Assembly (NCBI GenBank): GCA_022565155.1
Contig: JADFKB010000017.1
Location: 1-35,699 of the forward strand
DNA length: 35,699 bases
Origin: Chloroflexota bacterium
GTDB lineage: Bacteria; Chloroflexota; Dehalococcoidia; DSTF01; RBG-16-68-14
Reading direction: 5' to 3'
The notes beneath the pieces are model-generated. The model did no database searches. It was not told the DNA's origin and saw only the letters and a list, made by a program, of their open reading frames with translations. A program made the position numbers and the translations under genes. This document shows, in pieces, positions 16,162 to 24,193 of this stretch. Every line of letters begins with the position of its first letter. Position 1 is the stretch's first letter.

Positions 16162-17631
16162 CTACGTCAATCCGGCCGCGATTGGCCCGATCGCCTGGTC
16201 GATGACATCGACGAGCCGCGACGGGAAGATGCCGACCGCCAGGATGATCGCCAGCAGCACGGCCATCGGAACCTGCTCCCACCAGGCCGTCGCGTCCGGC
16301 AGCCCTGCCCAGCGCTCGTTCTTCGGCCCAAACATCACACGCATCACCATCCAGAGGATGTAGCCGGCCGTCAGCAGGATGCCGAAGACGGCGAGGATCG
16401 TCGGCGCGGGGAAGCGGCTGGCGGCGCCGAAGAAGACCGTCACCTCCGCTACGAACCCCGACATCGCCGGCAACCCCAGCGACGCCAGCCCCGCCATCAC
16501 CATCACCACGGCGATGATCGGTGTCACGTGGGCTAGGCCGGACAGCTCGTTGATATCTCTCGTATGGGTCCGATCGTAGATCAGCCCCACCACAACGAAG
16601 AGCAGGCCGGTGATCACACCGTGGCTAAACATCTGCAGCGTCGCGCCGGTGATGCCCACCTGCCCCAACGCGGCGATGCCCAGCAGCACAAAGCCCATGT
16701 GGCTGACCGATGAGTAGGCGATCAGCCGCTTCAGATCGGTCTGGCGCAGCGTCACAATTGCTCCGTAAATGATGCTGATCGCAGCAATCGAGGCGAGCCA
16801 GACAGCGTAATCCTGCGCCGTGTCCGGCATGATACTGATCAGGATGCGGATCATGCCGTAGCCACCCATCTTCAACAGCACGCCGGCCAAGATCACGCTG
16901 ACCGCCGTCGGCGCGTCGGTATGGGCATCCGGTAGCCAGGTATGGAGCGGGAAGATCGGCAGCTTGACAGCAAAGCCAACGAAGATCAGGAAGAAGATCG
17001 CCGGCAGCGGCAACACGGCCCCGCTCAGGTCCGCCTCGCGCAGCGCCACCATGTCGAACGTCGACGGCTCCGCGGAGAAGGCGAGCGCCAGGAACCCTAC
17101 CAGCATCAGCGCGCTGCCGCCGAGCGTGAAGAGCAGGAACTTCATCGCCGAGTACTCCTTGCGGCCGGAGCCCCAGATGGAGATCAGGAAGTACATCGGC
17201 AGCAGCTCCACCTCCCAGAAGAAGAAGAAGAGGATCAGGTCCTGCGCCAAAAAGACGCCCAGCACGCCCGTCTCAAGCGCCAGCAGCCAGGCGAAGTACT
17301 CCTTGCTTCGAAGTTCCACGTTCCAGGAGATGAGCACCCCAACGGTGAAGAGCAGCGTCGTCAGGATCACCATGGTCAGTCCCAGGCCGTCCACTCCGAG
17401 GAAGTACTGGATATCGAAGCCCGCGTCCTCCGCCCGGATCCAGCGGAAGCTCTCCGTGAACTGCAGCCCCGCTTCGCCAGTGTCGAACATCCCGAACACC
17501 ACCAGCGAGACGCCCAGCACGATGCCCGTCACTGCCAGCGCCATGTACTTGGCGTAGCGCTCCTCGTCCTTCGGCAGCGTCGCGACGAGGATGGCGCCCA
17601 AAACCGGGAAGATGACCAGGAACGTCAGCAT
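16162..17631 (-). CDS. nuoM: NADH-quinone oxidoreductase subunit M
   Basis: NuoM is the second antiporter-like proton channel. Family features include FFWEVELLPMYFLI with the conserved TM5 glutamate, KLPIFPLHTWLPDAHTDAPT, and QTDLKRLIAYSSVSHMGF with the channel lysine. At 489 residues it is full length with about 14 helices. Upstream, where nuoL and nuoM would normally be almost adjacent, a 161-bp duplication/insertion separates the genes. The ATG is preceded by GGAGA sequence from the retained repeat copy. Confidence 0.96.
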   Translation of the reverse strand: MLTFLVIFPVLGAILVATLPKDEERYAKYMALAVTGIVLGVSLVVFGMFDTGEAGLQFTESFRWIRAEDAGFDIQYFLGVDGLGLTMVILTTLLFTVGVLISWNVELRSKEYFAWLLALETGVLGVFLAQDLILFFFFWEVELLPMYFLISIWGSGRKEYSAMKFLLFTLGGSALMLVGFLALAFSAEPSTFDMVALREADLSGAVLPLPAIFFLIFVGFAVKLPIFPLHTWLPDAHTDAPTAVSVILAGVLLKMGGYGMIRILISIMPDTAQDYAVWLASIAAISIIYGAIVTLRQTDLKRLIAYSSVSHMGFVLLGIAALGQVGITGATLQMFSHGVITGLLFVVVGLIYDRTHTRDINELSGLAHVTPIIAVVMVMAGLASLGLPAMSGFVAEVTVFFGAASRFPAPTILAVFGILLTAGYILWMVMRVMFGPKNERWAGLPDATAWWEQVPMAVLLAIILAVGIFPSRLVDVIDQAIGPIAAGLT

Positions 17632-17641
17632 CTCTCGAACG

Positions 17642-17821
17642 TCTCCATCACAGCGGATTCGAGATGTAGGCGAGGGTCTTTAGACCCTCACGAATCTCCG
17701 TCGGGGCCTGAAGACCCCGGCCTGCAAGGCTTGGTGAGCCGGACCTATTCGCGGTATACGCAGGTGCATCGTGCCTGCTCACTTCCATCCTCATCTGTGG
17801 CATCTCCATCACAGCGGATTC
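17642..17821. repeat. 161-bp palindrome-rich insertion flanked by 19-bp direct repeats
   Basis: TCTCCATCACAGCGGATTC occurs at 17642-17660 and 17803-17821. The second copy contains the nuoL stop codon; the first is the same sequence again without the gene. Between them are a perfect hairpin (GAGGGTC/GACCCTC with loop TTTA, 17672-17689) and an imperfect one (CGGGG/CCCCG arms, 17702-17719). The arrangement resembles insertion of a small non-autonomous repeat element with target duplication, or a tandem duplication that later diverged. Confidence 0.75.
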
Positions 17822-19746
17822 AACAGGAACACCAGGCCGCCGGCGATGAGCAACCCAGTGAACCCGATCACCCCGTACACTTGCACCTGGCCCGTCTGCA
17901 GCAGTCGCAGCCCGTCGCCACTGGCGCGCACCGTTGTCGCCAGGCCGTTCGCAATGCCATCGACGATGTAGGTGTCGAACCAGGCGGCACCGGCGGCGAC
18001 GCCTCCGATGAGGAGACGGCGCACGATCAGCCCTTCGTAGAGGTCGTCCAGGAAGTACTTGCGTACCAGCAGCGTGTGCAGCGGCCCCACCGCCGAACGC
18101 ACCCGCTCCGCCGAGAGCACCTTCACGCCGTAGAAGAGCCACGCCCCGCCGATGCCGGCCAGCGCCACGGCGGATGAACCGAGGGCGATTGCCCAGCTAA
18201 ACTCGAACGGGTGCAGCGCCGCTGCTGTCTCGCGGGGCAGCGCGCCGGCGAGCAGGTGCTCCACACCGCCGCTGATGTTCGCGAAGCCGATCAGCACCGC
18301 CGGCACGGCCAGCACCACCAGCGGCGCCACCATCACCCACGGCGATTCGTGCGGATGCGCCGCATCGCCGCCGTGGCCCTCTTCCTCCGGCTCAGCGCCG
18401 CCCTGGTACTCGCCCTCGAACGTCATAAAGATAGCCCGGAACATGTAGAACGCCGTCAGGAAGACGACGCCCAGCGCCACCCAGAACAGCACCTGCTGCT
18501 CGTTCCAGGCGTCGCCTAGAATCTCGTCCTTGCTCCAGAAGCCGGCCAGCGGGAACACGCCCGCCAGGCTCAACGAGCCGATGAGAAACGTCGCGTAGGT
18601 CCAGGGCATCATCTTCCGCAGCCCCCCCATACGCCGCATATCGAACGTGTTCGTCGCATGGCTGACGCTGCCGGAGCCTAAGAACAGCAGCGCCTTGAAG
18701 AAGGCGTGCGTGAGCAGGTGGAAGATCGCCGCAACGTAGCCGCCCAGGCCCAACGCCAGCATCATGTAGCCGAGCTGGCTGATTGTAGAGTAGGCGAGCA
18801 CACGCTTGATATCCGTGACGACGATTGCCAGCAGCGCCGCGAGCAACGCCGTCGTCCCGCCGATCGCCGCGACGGTCATCCGCGCATCGTCGGCCACTTC
18901 GAAGATCGGGAACATGCGCGCCACCAGGTAGATACCCGCCACCACCATCGTCGCCGCGTGGATCAGCGCGGAGACCGGCGTCGGGCCTTCCATCGCATCC
19001 GGTAGCCAGACGTGGAGCGGGAACTGGGCCGACTTTCCCGCCGCCCCAGCGAAGATGCCCAGCGCAAAGACGGTCAGCACGTTCACACTCAGCACACCTG
19101 CCACCGCCAGCTCCTGAATCTCGGCAATGTCGAACGTCCCCGCCTTCACGTAGATCAGGATAATCGCCAGCAGCAACCCGATGTCCCCCAGGCGCGTGAC
19201 GATGAACGCCTTCATCGCCGCCCGCGCCGCCGCAGGCTTGTGGAACCAGAAGCCGATCAGCAGGTACGAAGAGAGGCCGACCAGCTCCCAGAAGACGAAG
19301 AGCATCAGGATGCTATCGACCAGGATCAGCCCCAGCATCGAAGCTGTGAAGAGCGACATGTAGGCGTAGTAACGCGAGTAGCCGCCGTCGCCCTTCATGT
19401 ACCCCTGTGAGTAGACCTGCACCAGCAGCGAAACGGACGTGACGACGAGGAGCATGATCGCAGTCAGCCCGTCGAGCCGTATGCCCAGGTTGACAACGAG
19501 GTCAGGCCCCGCCGGCGGGGTGATCGTCAGCCACTCGTGCGTCCGGAACGCCAGCGCCGCCCCGTCGCTATCAATCGAGCTGTCGAGCGCCCAGAGCGAG
19601 AAGAGAAACGCCGTCCCGATGGCGGCGATCGTCGCGTAGCCGCTCAGGCGCGGGTACGGCCGTGTGAAGAGCAGGATCGCCAGCATCGAGCCGATCGGCA
19701 GCAGCAGGATCGACCAGGCGACGCCCTCCGGAATCTCCGGCAGCAT
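17809..19746 (-). CDS. nuoL: NADH-quinone oxidoreductase subunit L
   Basis: NuoL is the distal proton pump carrying the long lateral helix. The 645-residue protein has the N-terminal Proton_antipo_N segment, FFVFWELVGLSSYLLIGFW-like sequence around LMLFVFWELVGLSSYLLIGF, SAQFPLHVWLPDAMEGPTP, and DIKRVLAYSTISQLGYM. The C-terminal third contains amphipathic and transmembrane helices and ends in LLNPL. The ATG overlaps the stop of a small DUF2007-like gene (ATGA), so the two are translationally coupled. Confidence 0.96.
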   Translation of the reverse strand: MLPEIPEGVAWSILLLPIGSMLAILLFTRPYPRLSGYATIAAIGTAFLFSLWALDSSIDSDGAALAFRTHEWLTITPPAGPDLVVNLGIRLDGLTAIMLLVVTSVSLLVQVYSQGYMKGDGGYSRYYAYMSLFTASMLGLILVDSILMLFVFWELVGLSSYLLIGFWFHKPAAARAAMKAFIVTRLGDIGLLLAIILIYVKAGTFDIAEIQELAVAGVLSVNVLTVFALGIFAGAAGKSAQFPLHVWLPDAMEGPTPVSALIHAATMVVAGIYLVARMFPIFEVADDARMTVAAIGGTTALLAALLAIVVTDIKRVLAYSTISQLGYMMLALGLGGYVAAIFHLLTHAFFKALLFLGSGSVSHATNTFDMRRMGGLRKMMPWTYATFLIGSLSLAGVFPLAGFWSKDEILGDAWNEQQVLFWVALGVVFLTAFYMFRAIFMTFEGEYQGGAEPEEEGHGGDAAHPHESPWVMVAPLVVLAVPAVLIGFANISGGVEHLLAGALPRETAAALHPFEFSWAIALGSSAVALAGIGGAWLFYGVKVLSAERVRSAVGPLHTLLVRKYFLDDLYEGLIVRRLLIGGVAAGAAWFDTYIVDGIANGLATTVRASGDGLRLLQTGQVQVYGVIGFTGLLIAGGLVFLLNPL

Positions 19747-19937
19747 CAGATCTTCCTCAGCAGTTCGGCTGCCACGTGCGTCTTGCTATCCGGCACCCAC
19801 AGCTCGCGGCTGGCCCGCATGCCCGCCGCCGCGTTTAGCGGCGGGATGATCCGCACGGCGACGCCCTCCGCCTGGAAGAACTCCAGCCAAATCTGAGCGC
19901 CATAGCCGCTCTTCACATCCATGAACTTCGTCCACAT
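19746..19937 (-). CDS. Small DUF2007-like protein inside the complex I operon
   Basis: A 63-residue soluble protein lies between nuoK and nuoL, 15 bases after nuoK and overlapping the nuoL start by four bases. It begins MWTKFMDVKSGYGAQIW, has AEGVAVRIIPPLN in the middle and ends WVPDSKTHVAAELLRKI. This order (short beta strand, helix facing an EGI/V strand, and a final VP...A..LL helix) resembles the DUF2007 putative signal-transducing family, which has a small ferredoxin-like fold. The match is by eye and not certain. Tight coupling on both sides indicates a real gene and suggests a role linked to complex I assembly or regulation, which is inference. Confidence 0.7.
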   Translation of the reverse strand: MWTKFMDVKSGYGAQIWLEFFQAEGVAVRIIPPLNAAAGMRASRELWVPDSKTHVAAELLRKI

Positions 19938-19952
19938 AGCAGCCCTTCGCCT

Positions 19953-20288
19953 CTACCAGCGCAGCAGGTTGATCTTGTCGATGTCGATCGTCCCGCGATG
20001 GCGATAGACGGCCATCGCCAGCGCCAGCACGACCGCTGCCTCCGCCGCCGCGACGGTGATCACGAAGATCGCGAAGACGTGGCCATCCAGCGGCCGCGGC
20101 GACTCGACGAAGCGGGAGAAGCCGATCAGCGTCACATTGACAGCGTTCAGCATCAGCTCGATGCCCATCAGCACCGCGACGGCGTTCTTCTTCGACAGGG
20201 CGATGTACAGCCCGATGGCGAACAGCACGCCGCCCACGATCAGCACCTGTTCCAGTGTCACGCGCGCGGCAAGCAGCAGATCGGTCAT
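19953..20288 (-). CDS. nuoK: NADH-quinone oxidoreductase subunit K
   Basis: NuoK is a three-helix membrane subunit near the quinone/proton-pump junction. The 111-residue protein shows LIVGGVLFAIGLYIALSK, AVLMGIELMLNAVNVTL with the conserved glutamate of TM2, and VITVAAAEAAVVLALAMAVY with the TM3 glutamate. It starts one base after the nuoJ stop. Confidence 0.96.
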   Translation of the reverse strand: MTDLLLAARVTLEQVLIVGGVLFAIGLYIALSKKNAVAVLMGIELMLNAVNVTLIGFSRFVESPRPLDGHVFAIFVITVAAAEAAVVLALAMAVYRHRGTIDIDKINLLRW

Positions 20289-20289
20289 C

Positions 20290-20772
20290 TCAGTCTTCCC
20301 TCACCAGCACGATCGCCCCGATCATCGCCGCCACCAGCACCACCGACGCGATCTCGAACGGCAGCACGAACGGGCTGACCAGCGCGTCGCCAATCGCCGT
20401 CGCCGTGCCATCGACGATGAACGACGCGTCCTCCGCCTCGCGCCAGTCCGTCTCCACAGCCACAAGGGTCACTGCCGCGATCATCAGGCCGGAGAGCACG
20501 AACGCCGGCGCTTGGAGGAAATTGCCTGCGTTGTCTCTACTGGACTGTGGCGTCAGCATCACAGCGAAGATCATCAGCACAGAGATGGCGCCGGCATAGA
20601 TCAGCACCTGCGCCACCGCGACGAAGTCGGCCGACATGGTGATGTACAGCCCCGCAACGCCGACGAAGCTCAGGATCAGGAACAGCACCGCGTGCAGCAG
20701 GTTACGGACGACGATGATCATCGCCGCCGACGATACGGTGAGCGCCGCGAGCGCCCAGAACGCGATGACCAC
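20290..20772 (-). CDS. nuoJ: NADH-quinone oxidoreductase subunit J
   Basis: NuoJ is a membrane subunit with the mobile TM3 helix. Its 160 residues contain VRNLLHAVLFLILSFVGVAGLYI, ADFVAVAQVLIYAGAISVLM (TM3) and a C-terminal VLVAAMIGAIVLVRED. The GTG start is the first canonical option, but a good AAGGAAAGGA ribosome-binding sequence lies about 25 bases upstream, so a few extra N-terminal residues from a non-canonical codon such as CTG are possible. It directly follows nuoH; the nuoI gene usually found between H and J is absent. Confidence 0.95.
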   Translation of the reverse strand: MVIAFWALAALTVSSAAMIIVVRNLLHAVLFLILSFVGVAGLYITMSADFVAVAQVLIYAGAISVLMIFAVMLTPQSSRDNAGNFLQAPAFVLSGLMIAAVTLVAVETDWREAEDASFIVDGTATAIGDALVSPFVLPFEIASVVLVAAMIGAIVLVRED

Positions 20773-20802
20773 GCCGATGTCGTCCAGCGCCGATTCCTTT
20801 CC

Positions 20803-22083
20803 TTATACCGTGGCTGGTTCCGTTTGTCCGCTTCCTGCTTCCGGAGCAGCCTCGTCCGGCAGCGGCACCTCGATCTCGCTGAACAGCCGCGGCTTCTTCG
20901 GCGCCCGCTCGAACGCCTGCCCCATCACCCGCGCCCAGCCCGCTATCAGCACGCCGGCCAGCGCGAAGTTCACCACCGCGGCGACCGGCAGCACCACGCC
21001 CGCGCTCAGCTCGTACTCCCTCCAGAGCAGGACCTCCAGCGCGACGACGAAGACGTTGATGATCGCCAGCGGCAGCAGGAACTTCCAGGCGAACGCCATC
21101 AACTGATCGATGCGGAAGCGGGGCAGCGTGCCCCGGAACCAGATCAGAATGAAGTAGACCGCGTAGATCTTGCTGATGAAGATCAGCCAGCCGGGTACCC
21201 ACTGCTCCAGCCCGAACGCCCACCAGCCGCCCAGGAACAGCGTTGCGATGATGCCCGACATGGCGACCGCGTTCACCAGCTCGGCGGCGTAGAACAGCCC
21301 GAACTTCATCCCGGAGTACTCGATGTGAAAGCCCGCGATAATCTCCGACTCCGCCTCCGCGATGTCGGCCGGCGTCCGGTTCAGCTCGGCCGTCCCGCCC
21401 AGCAGGAAGATCAGGAAGGCCAGCGGCTGGAAGAAGATCAGCCACGACCAGTGTGTCTGTTGGAAGTCGACGATGCCGCTCATCTGCATCGTCCCCGCGA
21501 ACGTCACCACACCCAGCAGCGCCATCACCATCGGCAGCTCGTAGCTGATCAGCATCGCGATCACGCGCATCGAGCCGAGCAGCGCGTACTTGTTGTTCGA
21601 TGCGTAGCCGGCCATGAAGAGGATGATCGGCGTCGTCGAGCCGAGCGCGAGCAAGTAGAGCACACCGACGTTCAGGTCGGCCAACACCATCTGCTCGCCC
21701 CACGGCAGCACGGCGAACGCTAGTATCACGGGGATGAAGATGACGATTGGCGCCAGCGTGAAGACGATGCCGTCGGCGTTGTTCGGCTGCAGCGCCTCTT
21801 TCTGGATCAGCTTCAGCGCATCGGCCACCGGCTGCAGCAGCCCGAACGGGCCCACCCGGTTCGGCCCGCGCCGCACCTGAATCCGTGCGATCAGCCGCCG
21901 TTCGATCCAGATGTTGATGATCGCCGCAAGCCCGACGAAGAGGAGGATGGCCACCGCCCCTAGCAGCCCCGTGATCGCGTAGATCAGGCCGTCAGGCGCG
22001 CCCGCGTCCCGCAGCGCTTCGATTAAGCGCGCGACGCCGTTTCCCAGATCGCGGAGGTCGTACCAGTTCGCGAGCAGCGGCAC
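20803..22083 (-). CDS. nuoH: NADH-quinone oxidoreductase subunit H
   Basis: NuoH lines the quinone chamber and connects the peripheral arm to the membrane arm. The 426-residue protein contains ERRLIARIQVRRGPNRVGPFG, LLQPVADALKLIQKEAL, the acidic loop ELNRTPADIAEAESEIIAG and WFRGTLPRFRIDQLMAFAWK, all family hallmarks. It has about 40 residues before the first helix and a Pro/Glu-rich C-terminal tail. The GTG start overlaps the nuoD stop by one base. Confidence 0.97.
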   Translation of the reverse strand: MPLLANWYDLRDLGNGVARLIEALRDAGAPDGLIYAITGLLGAVAILLFVGLAAIINIWIERRLIARIQVRRGPNRVGPFGLLQPVADALKLIQKEALQPNNADGIVFTLAPIVIFIPVILAFAVLPWGEQMVLADLNVGVLYLLALGSTTPIILFMAGYASNNKYALLGSMRVIAMLISYELPMVMALLGVVTFAGTMQMSGIVDFQQTHWSWLIFFQPLAFLIFLLGGTAELNRTPADIAEAESEIIAGFHIEYSGMKFGLFYAAELVNAVAMSGIIATLFLGGWWAFGLEQWVPGWLIFISKIYAVYFILIWFRGTLPRFRIDQLMAFAWKFLLPLAIINVFVVALEVLLWREYELSAGVVLPVAAVVNFALAGVLIAGWARVMGQAFERAPKKPRLFSEIEVPLPDEAAPEAGSGQTEPATV

Positions 22084-23186
22084 TAGCGGTCGACCTCTCC
22101 CACGTTGATATCGATGCTGCCCAGCGTCACGATCGCATCGGCCACCGTCTGGCCGACCACCATCTCGCGCAGCGCCGAGAGGTTGAGCAGTGAAGGCGAC
22201 CGCACGTGGAAGCGATATGGCTCCGGCCCGCCGTCGCTCACCAGGTAGAAGCCCAACTCGCCTTTTGGTGACTCGATTCGCGAGTAGATCTCGCCCTTCG
22301 GCGGCCGGAGGTTCAGCGGCACGTCGGCCAGGTGACTGCCGGGCGGTAGCTGCTCCACCGCCTGCTCGATGATGCGCACGCTCTGGCGCAACTCCTCCAT
22401 CCGCACCACGAAGCGGTCGTAGCAGTCGCCCGTATGGCCGACGGGGATATCGAAATCCATGCGGTCGTAGACGCAGTACGGGTCCGCCTTGCGGATGTCC
22501 CAGACGATGCCCGAACCGCGCAACATCGGCCCGCTCATCGATGCGTTCATCGCCAGCTCCGGTGAGAGCACACCGATGCCGCGGCTGCGCATCAGCAGGA
22601 TCTCGTTATCGATCAGTAGGTCTTCGTACTCGCCGAAGCGGTCCGGCAGCTCGTCCAGCAGGCTGCGCAACTGCGGCAGGAACTCGTCCGGCAGGTCGAA
22701 CGCCACGCCGCCGATGCGCATGTAGTTCAGCGTCAGCCGCGCGCCGCAGGTCATCTCGAACAGGTCGAGGACCTTCTCCCGTTCGCGGAACATGTAGAAG
22801 AGCGGCGTCTGCCAGGCGCCGCAGTCGTTGACGAACGTGCCGTTGGCCATCGCGTGGCTGGCGATACGCTGTAGCTCCGCAAAGATCACTCGCAGGTACT
22901 GCGCCCGCTCCGGCACTTCGATACCGGCCAGCCGTTCGACGGCGATGCAGTACGAGAGGTTGCCCGTCATCGCCGCCAGGTAGTCCATCCGGTCTGTAAA
23001 GGGGATGTTCTGCGTCCACGTCCGCTCCTCCGCCAGCTTCTCCATACTGCGGTGCAGGTAGCCAACGATCATCTCGGCGTCGATGATGCGCTCCCCGTCC
23101 AGCGTCACCCGCATACGGAAGACGCCGTGCGTCGAGGGGTGCTGCGGCCCGATGTTGACGACGAGCGGCTCAGTCTTAATCGCCAC
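22083..23186 (-). CDS. nuoD: NADH-quinone oxidoreductase subunit D
   Basis: NuoD is the 49-kDa-type subunit, related to the hydrogenase large subunit, and contributes the quinone-binding histidine and tyrosine. [15 protein letters not shown] at residues 11-25 carries the quinone-site histidine; [32 protein letters not shown] and [21 protein letters not shown] are conserved blocks. It is 367 residues long. The start is GTG and overlaps nuoC by 11 bases. Its structural partner NuoB, which holds cluster N2, is not encoded nearby. Confidence 0.97.
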   Translation of the reverse strand: MAIKTEPLVVNIGPQHPSTHGVFRMRVTLDGERIIDAEMIVGYLHRSMEKLAEERTWTQNIPFTDRMDYLAAMTGNLSYCIAVERLAGIEVPERAQYLRVIFAELQRIASHAMANGTFVNDCGAWQTPLFYMFREREKVLDLFEMTCGARLTLNYMRIGGVAFDLPDEFLPQLRSLLDELPDRFGEYEDLLIDNEILLMRSRGIGVLSPELAMNASMSGPMLRGSGIVWDIRKADPYCVYDRMDFDIPVGHTGDCYDRFVVRMEELRQSVRIIEQAVEQLPPGSHLADVPLNLRPPKGEIYSRIESPKGELGFYLVSDGGPEPYRFHVRSPSLLNLSALREMVVGQTVADAIVTLGSIDINVGEVDR

Positions 23187-23703
23187 GGAACTCGCCTGCC
23201 CACTGCTCCGGGTCCTCCTTCGGGAACCGCCGGAGCCCCGGGCTCTGGCCGCCCGGCATCGCCATGTAGTCCTTGCGCAGCGGATGGCCCGGAAAGCCCT
23301 CCCAGAGGAAGATGCGTTTCATGTTCGGGTGGCCGCTGAAGTTAACGCCCAGCAGATCGTAGATCTCGCGCTCCTGCAGGTGCGCCCCGTGCCAAACCGA
23401 AACGACAGACGGCGCTTCCGGCTCATCATGATCGGCCCGCACCTTCACTGTCATCTCGTGGTTGTGGGAGAGGGAGCTGAGGTGGTAGACGATCTCGAAG
23501 TAGTCGAAGTGATCGACGCCGGAGAGCGCGTTCAGATAGCGCGCGTCCAGCTCGCGGTCGTCGCGCAGAAACGTCATCACCTCGACGAGGCGCTCCGGCC
23601 GCACCAACACCCAGTCCTCTGCTGTCTCTTCAATAGCGTCGGCGACGCCAGCCTCGATGTGCTCCGCGAGCTGGGCGCCGCCGATCCGCGTCGTCGCGGC
23701 CAT
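23176..23703 (-). CDS. nuoC: NADH-quinone oxidoreductase subunit C
   Basis: NuoC is the 30-kDa-type scaffold subunit of the peripheral arm. Its signature [21 protein letters not shown] is followed by [15 protein letters not shown] start at the ATG overlapping the nuoA stop (TGATG), which gives 175 residues; an upstream extension would run antisense-like through nuoA and is not supported. The one-base contact with nuoA leaves no room for nuoB, which normally lies between A and C. Confidence 0.95.
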   Translation of the reverse strand: MAATTRIGGAQLAEHIEAGVADAIEETAEDWVLVRPERLVEVMTFLRDDRELDARYLNALSGVDHFDYFEIVYHLSSLSHNHEMTVKVRADHDEPEAPSVVSVWHGAHLQEREIYDLLGVNFSGHPNMKRIFLWEGFPGHPLRKDYMAMPGGQSPGLRRFPKEDPEQWAGEFRGD

Positions 23704-24074
23704 CAGGCCCACTCCAGCGCCTTCTTCGCCCAGTCGTAGACGAAGCCCACTACAAGAATGAGCAGGAAGAGCGCGCCCGCGAAGAAGCCGCCGAAGCCCG
23801 TGTGCGGCAACGACACCGCCCACGGATAGAGCAGCAGTATCTCCACATCGAAGATGACGAAGATCAGCGCGTAGACGTAGTAGCGCACGTGGAACTGGCC
23901 GAGCGCGTCCCCTTCTGTCTCCACTCCGCACTCATAGGTAGCCGTCTTCACCGGGTCCGGCCGCTTGGGGCGGATCTTGAACAGCCCCAAGACGACGGAG
24001 GCGCCGATGGGCAGGAGCGGGAACGCCAGCGCGAAGAGTAGCAGGAAGCCTGCTCGTCCGAACTCATCCAGCAC
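23703..24074 (-). CDS. nuoA: NADH-quinone oxidoreductase subunit A
   Basis: NuoA is a three-helix membrane subunit at the quinone cavity. The 123-residue protein has KTATYECGVETEGDALGQF with the conserved cysteine loop, then RYYVYALIFVIFDVEILLLYPWAV with the conserved acidic DVE in TM2. The start is GTG with GGGGG seven bases upstream. It is the first gene of the operon and has a promoter about 45 bases upstream. Confidence 0.96.
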   Translation of the reverse strand: MLDEFGRAGFLLLFALAFPLLPIGASVVLGLFKIRPKRPDPVKTATYECGVETEGDALGQFHVRYYVYALIFVIFDVEILLLYPWAVSLPHTGFGGFFAGALFLLILVVGFVYDWAKKALEWA

Positions 24075-24099
24075 AGCGACACCCCCGATTGTGAAAATC

Positions 24100-24123
24100 C
24101 TCTCGCACTTCCGCGAGAGTATA
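24100..24123 (-). promoter_or_regulatory. nuo operon promoter with hairpin in the early leader
   Basis: TATACT (24123-24118) preceded by TGTGA forms a TGn extended -10 on the minus strand; the -35 is poor. Overlapping its end and running into the leader is a perfect 7-bp hairpin (CTCTCGC/GCGAGAG, loop of six bases, 24100-24119). The predicted leader to the nuoA GTG is about 38 bases. Confidence 0.5.
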
Positions 24124-24193
24124 TCACAGGGCGTAGACTTGCGAAACCGTGGTCACGTTCCGCAACGGTGCGTCCAATCGCCAGCGGCCTACT

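Noticed and set aside
16942-18177. Long plus-strand open frame opposite nuoM and nuoL
   Set aside because: Same antisense composition (EQ/R/H-rich), and it crosses the nuoL-nuoM insertion without any domain.
20056-21723. Long plus-strand open frame opposite nuoJ and nuoH
   Set aside because: Composition is rich in His, Arg, Asp and Gln, as expected from the antisense of hydrophobic, GC-rich coding sequence; nuoJ and nuoH are unmistakable.
19953-24074. Hidden nuoB or nuoI genes within the operon
   Set aside because: Gene junctions A/C and H/J overlap or are about 30 bases long, and I saw no CxxCxxCxxxCP ferredoxin motifs or NuoB cysteine pattern in any frame given.
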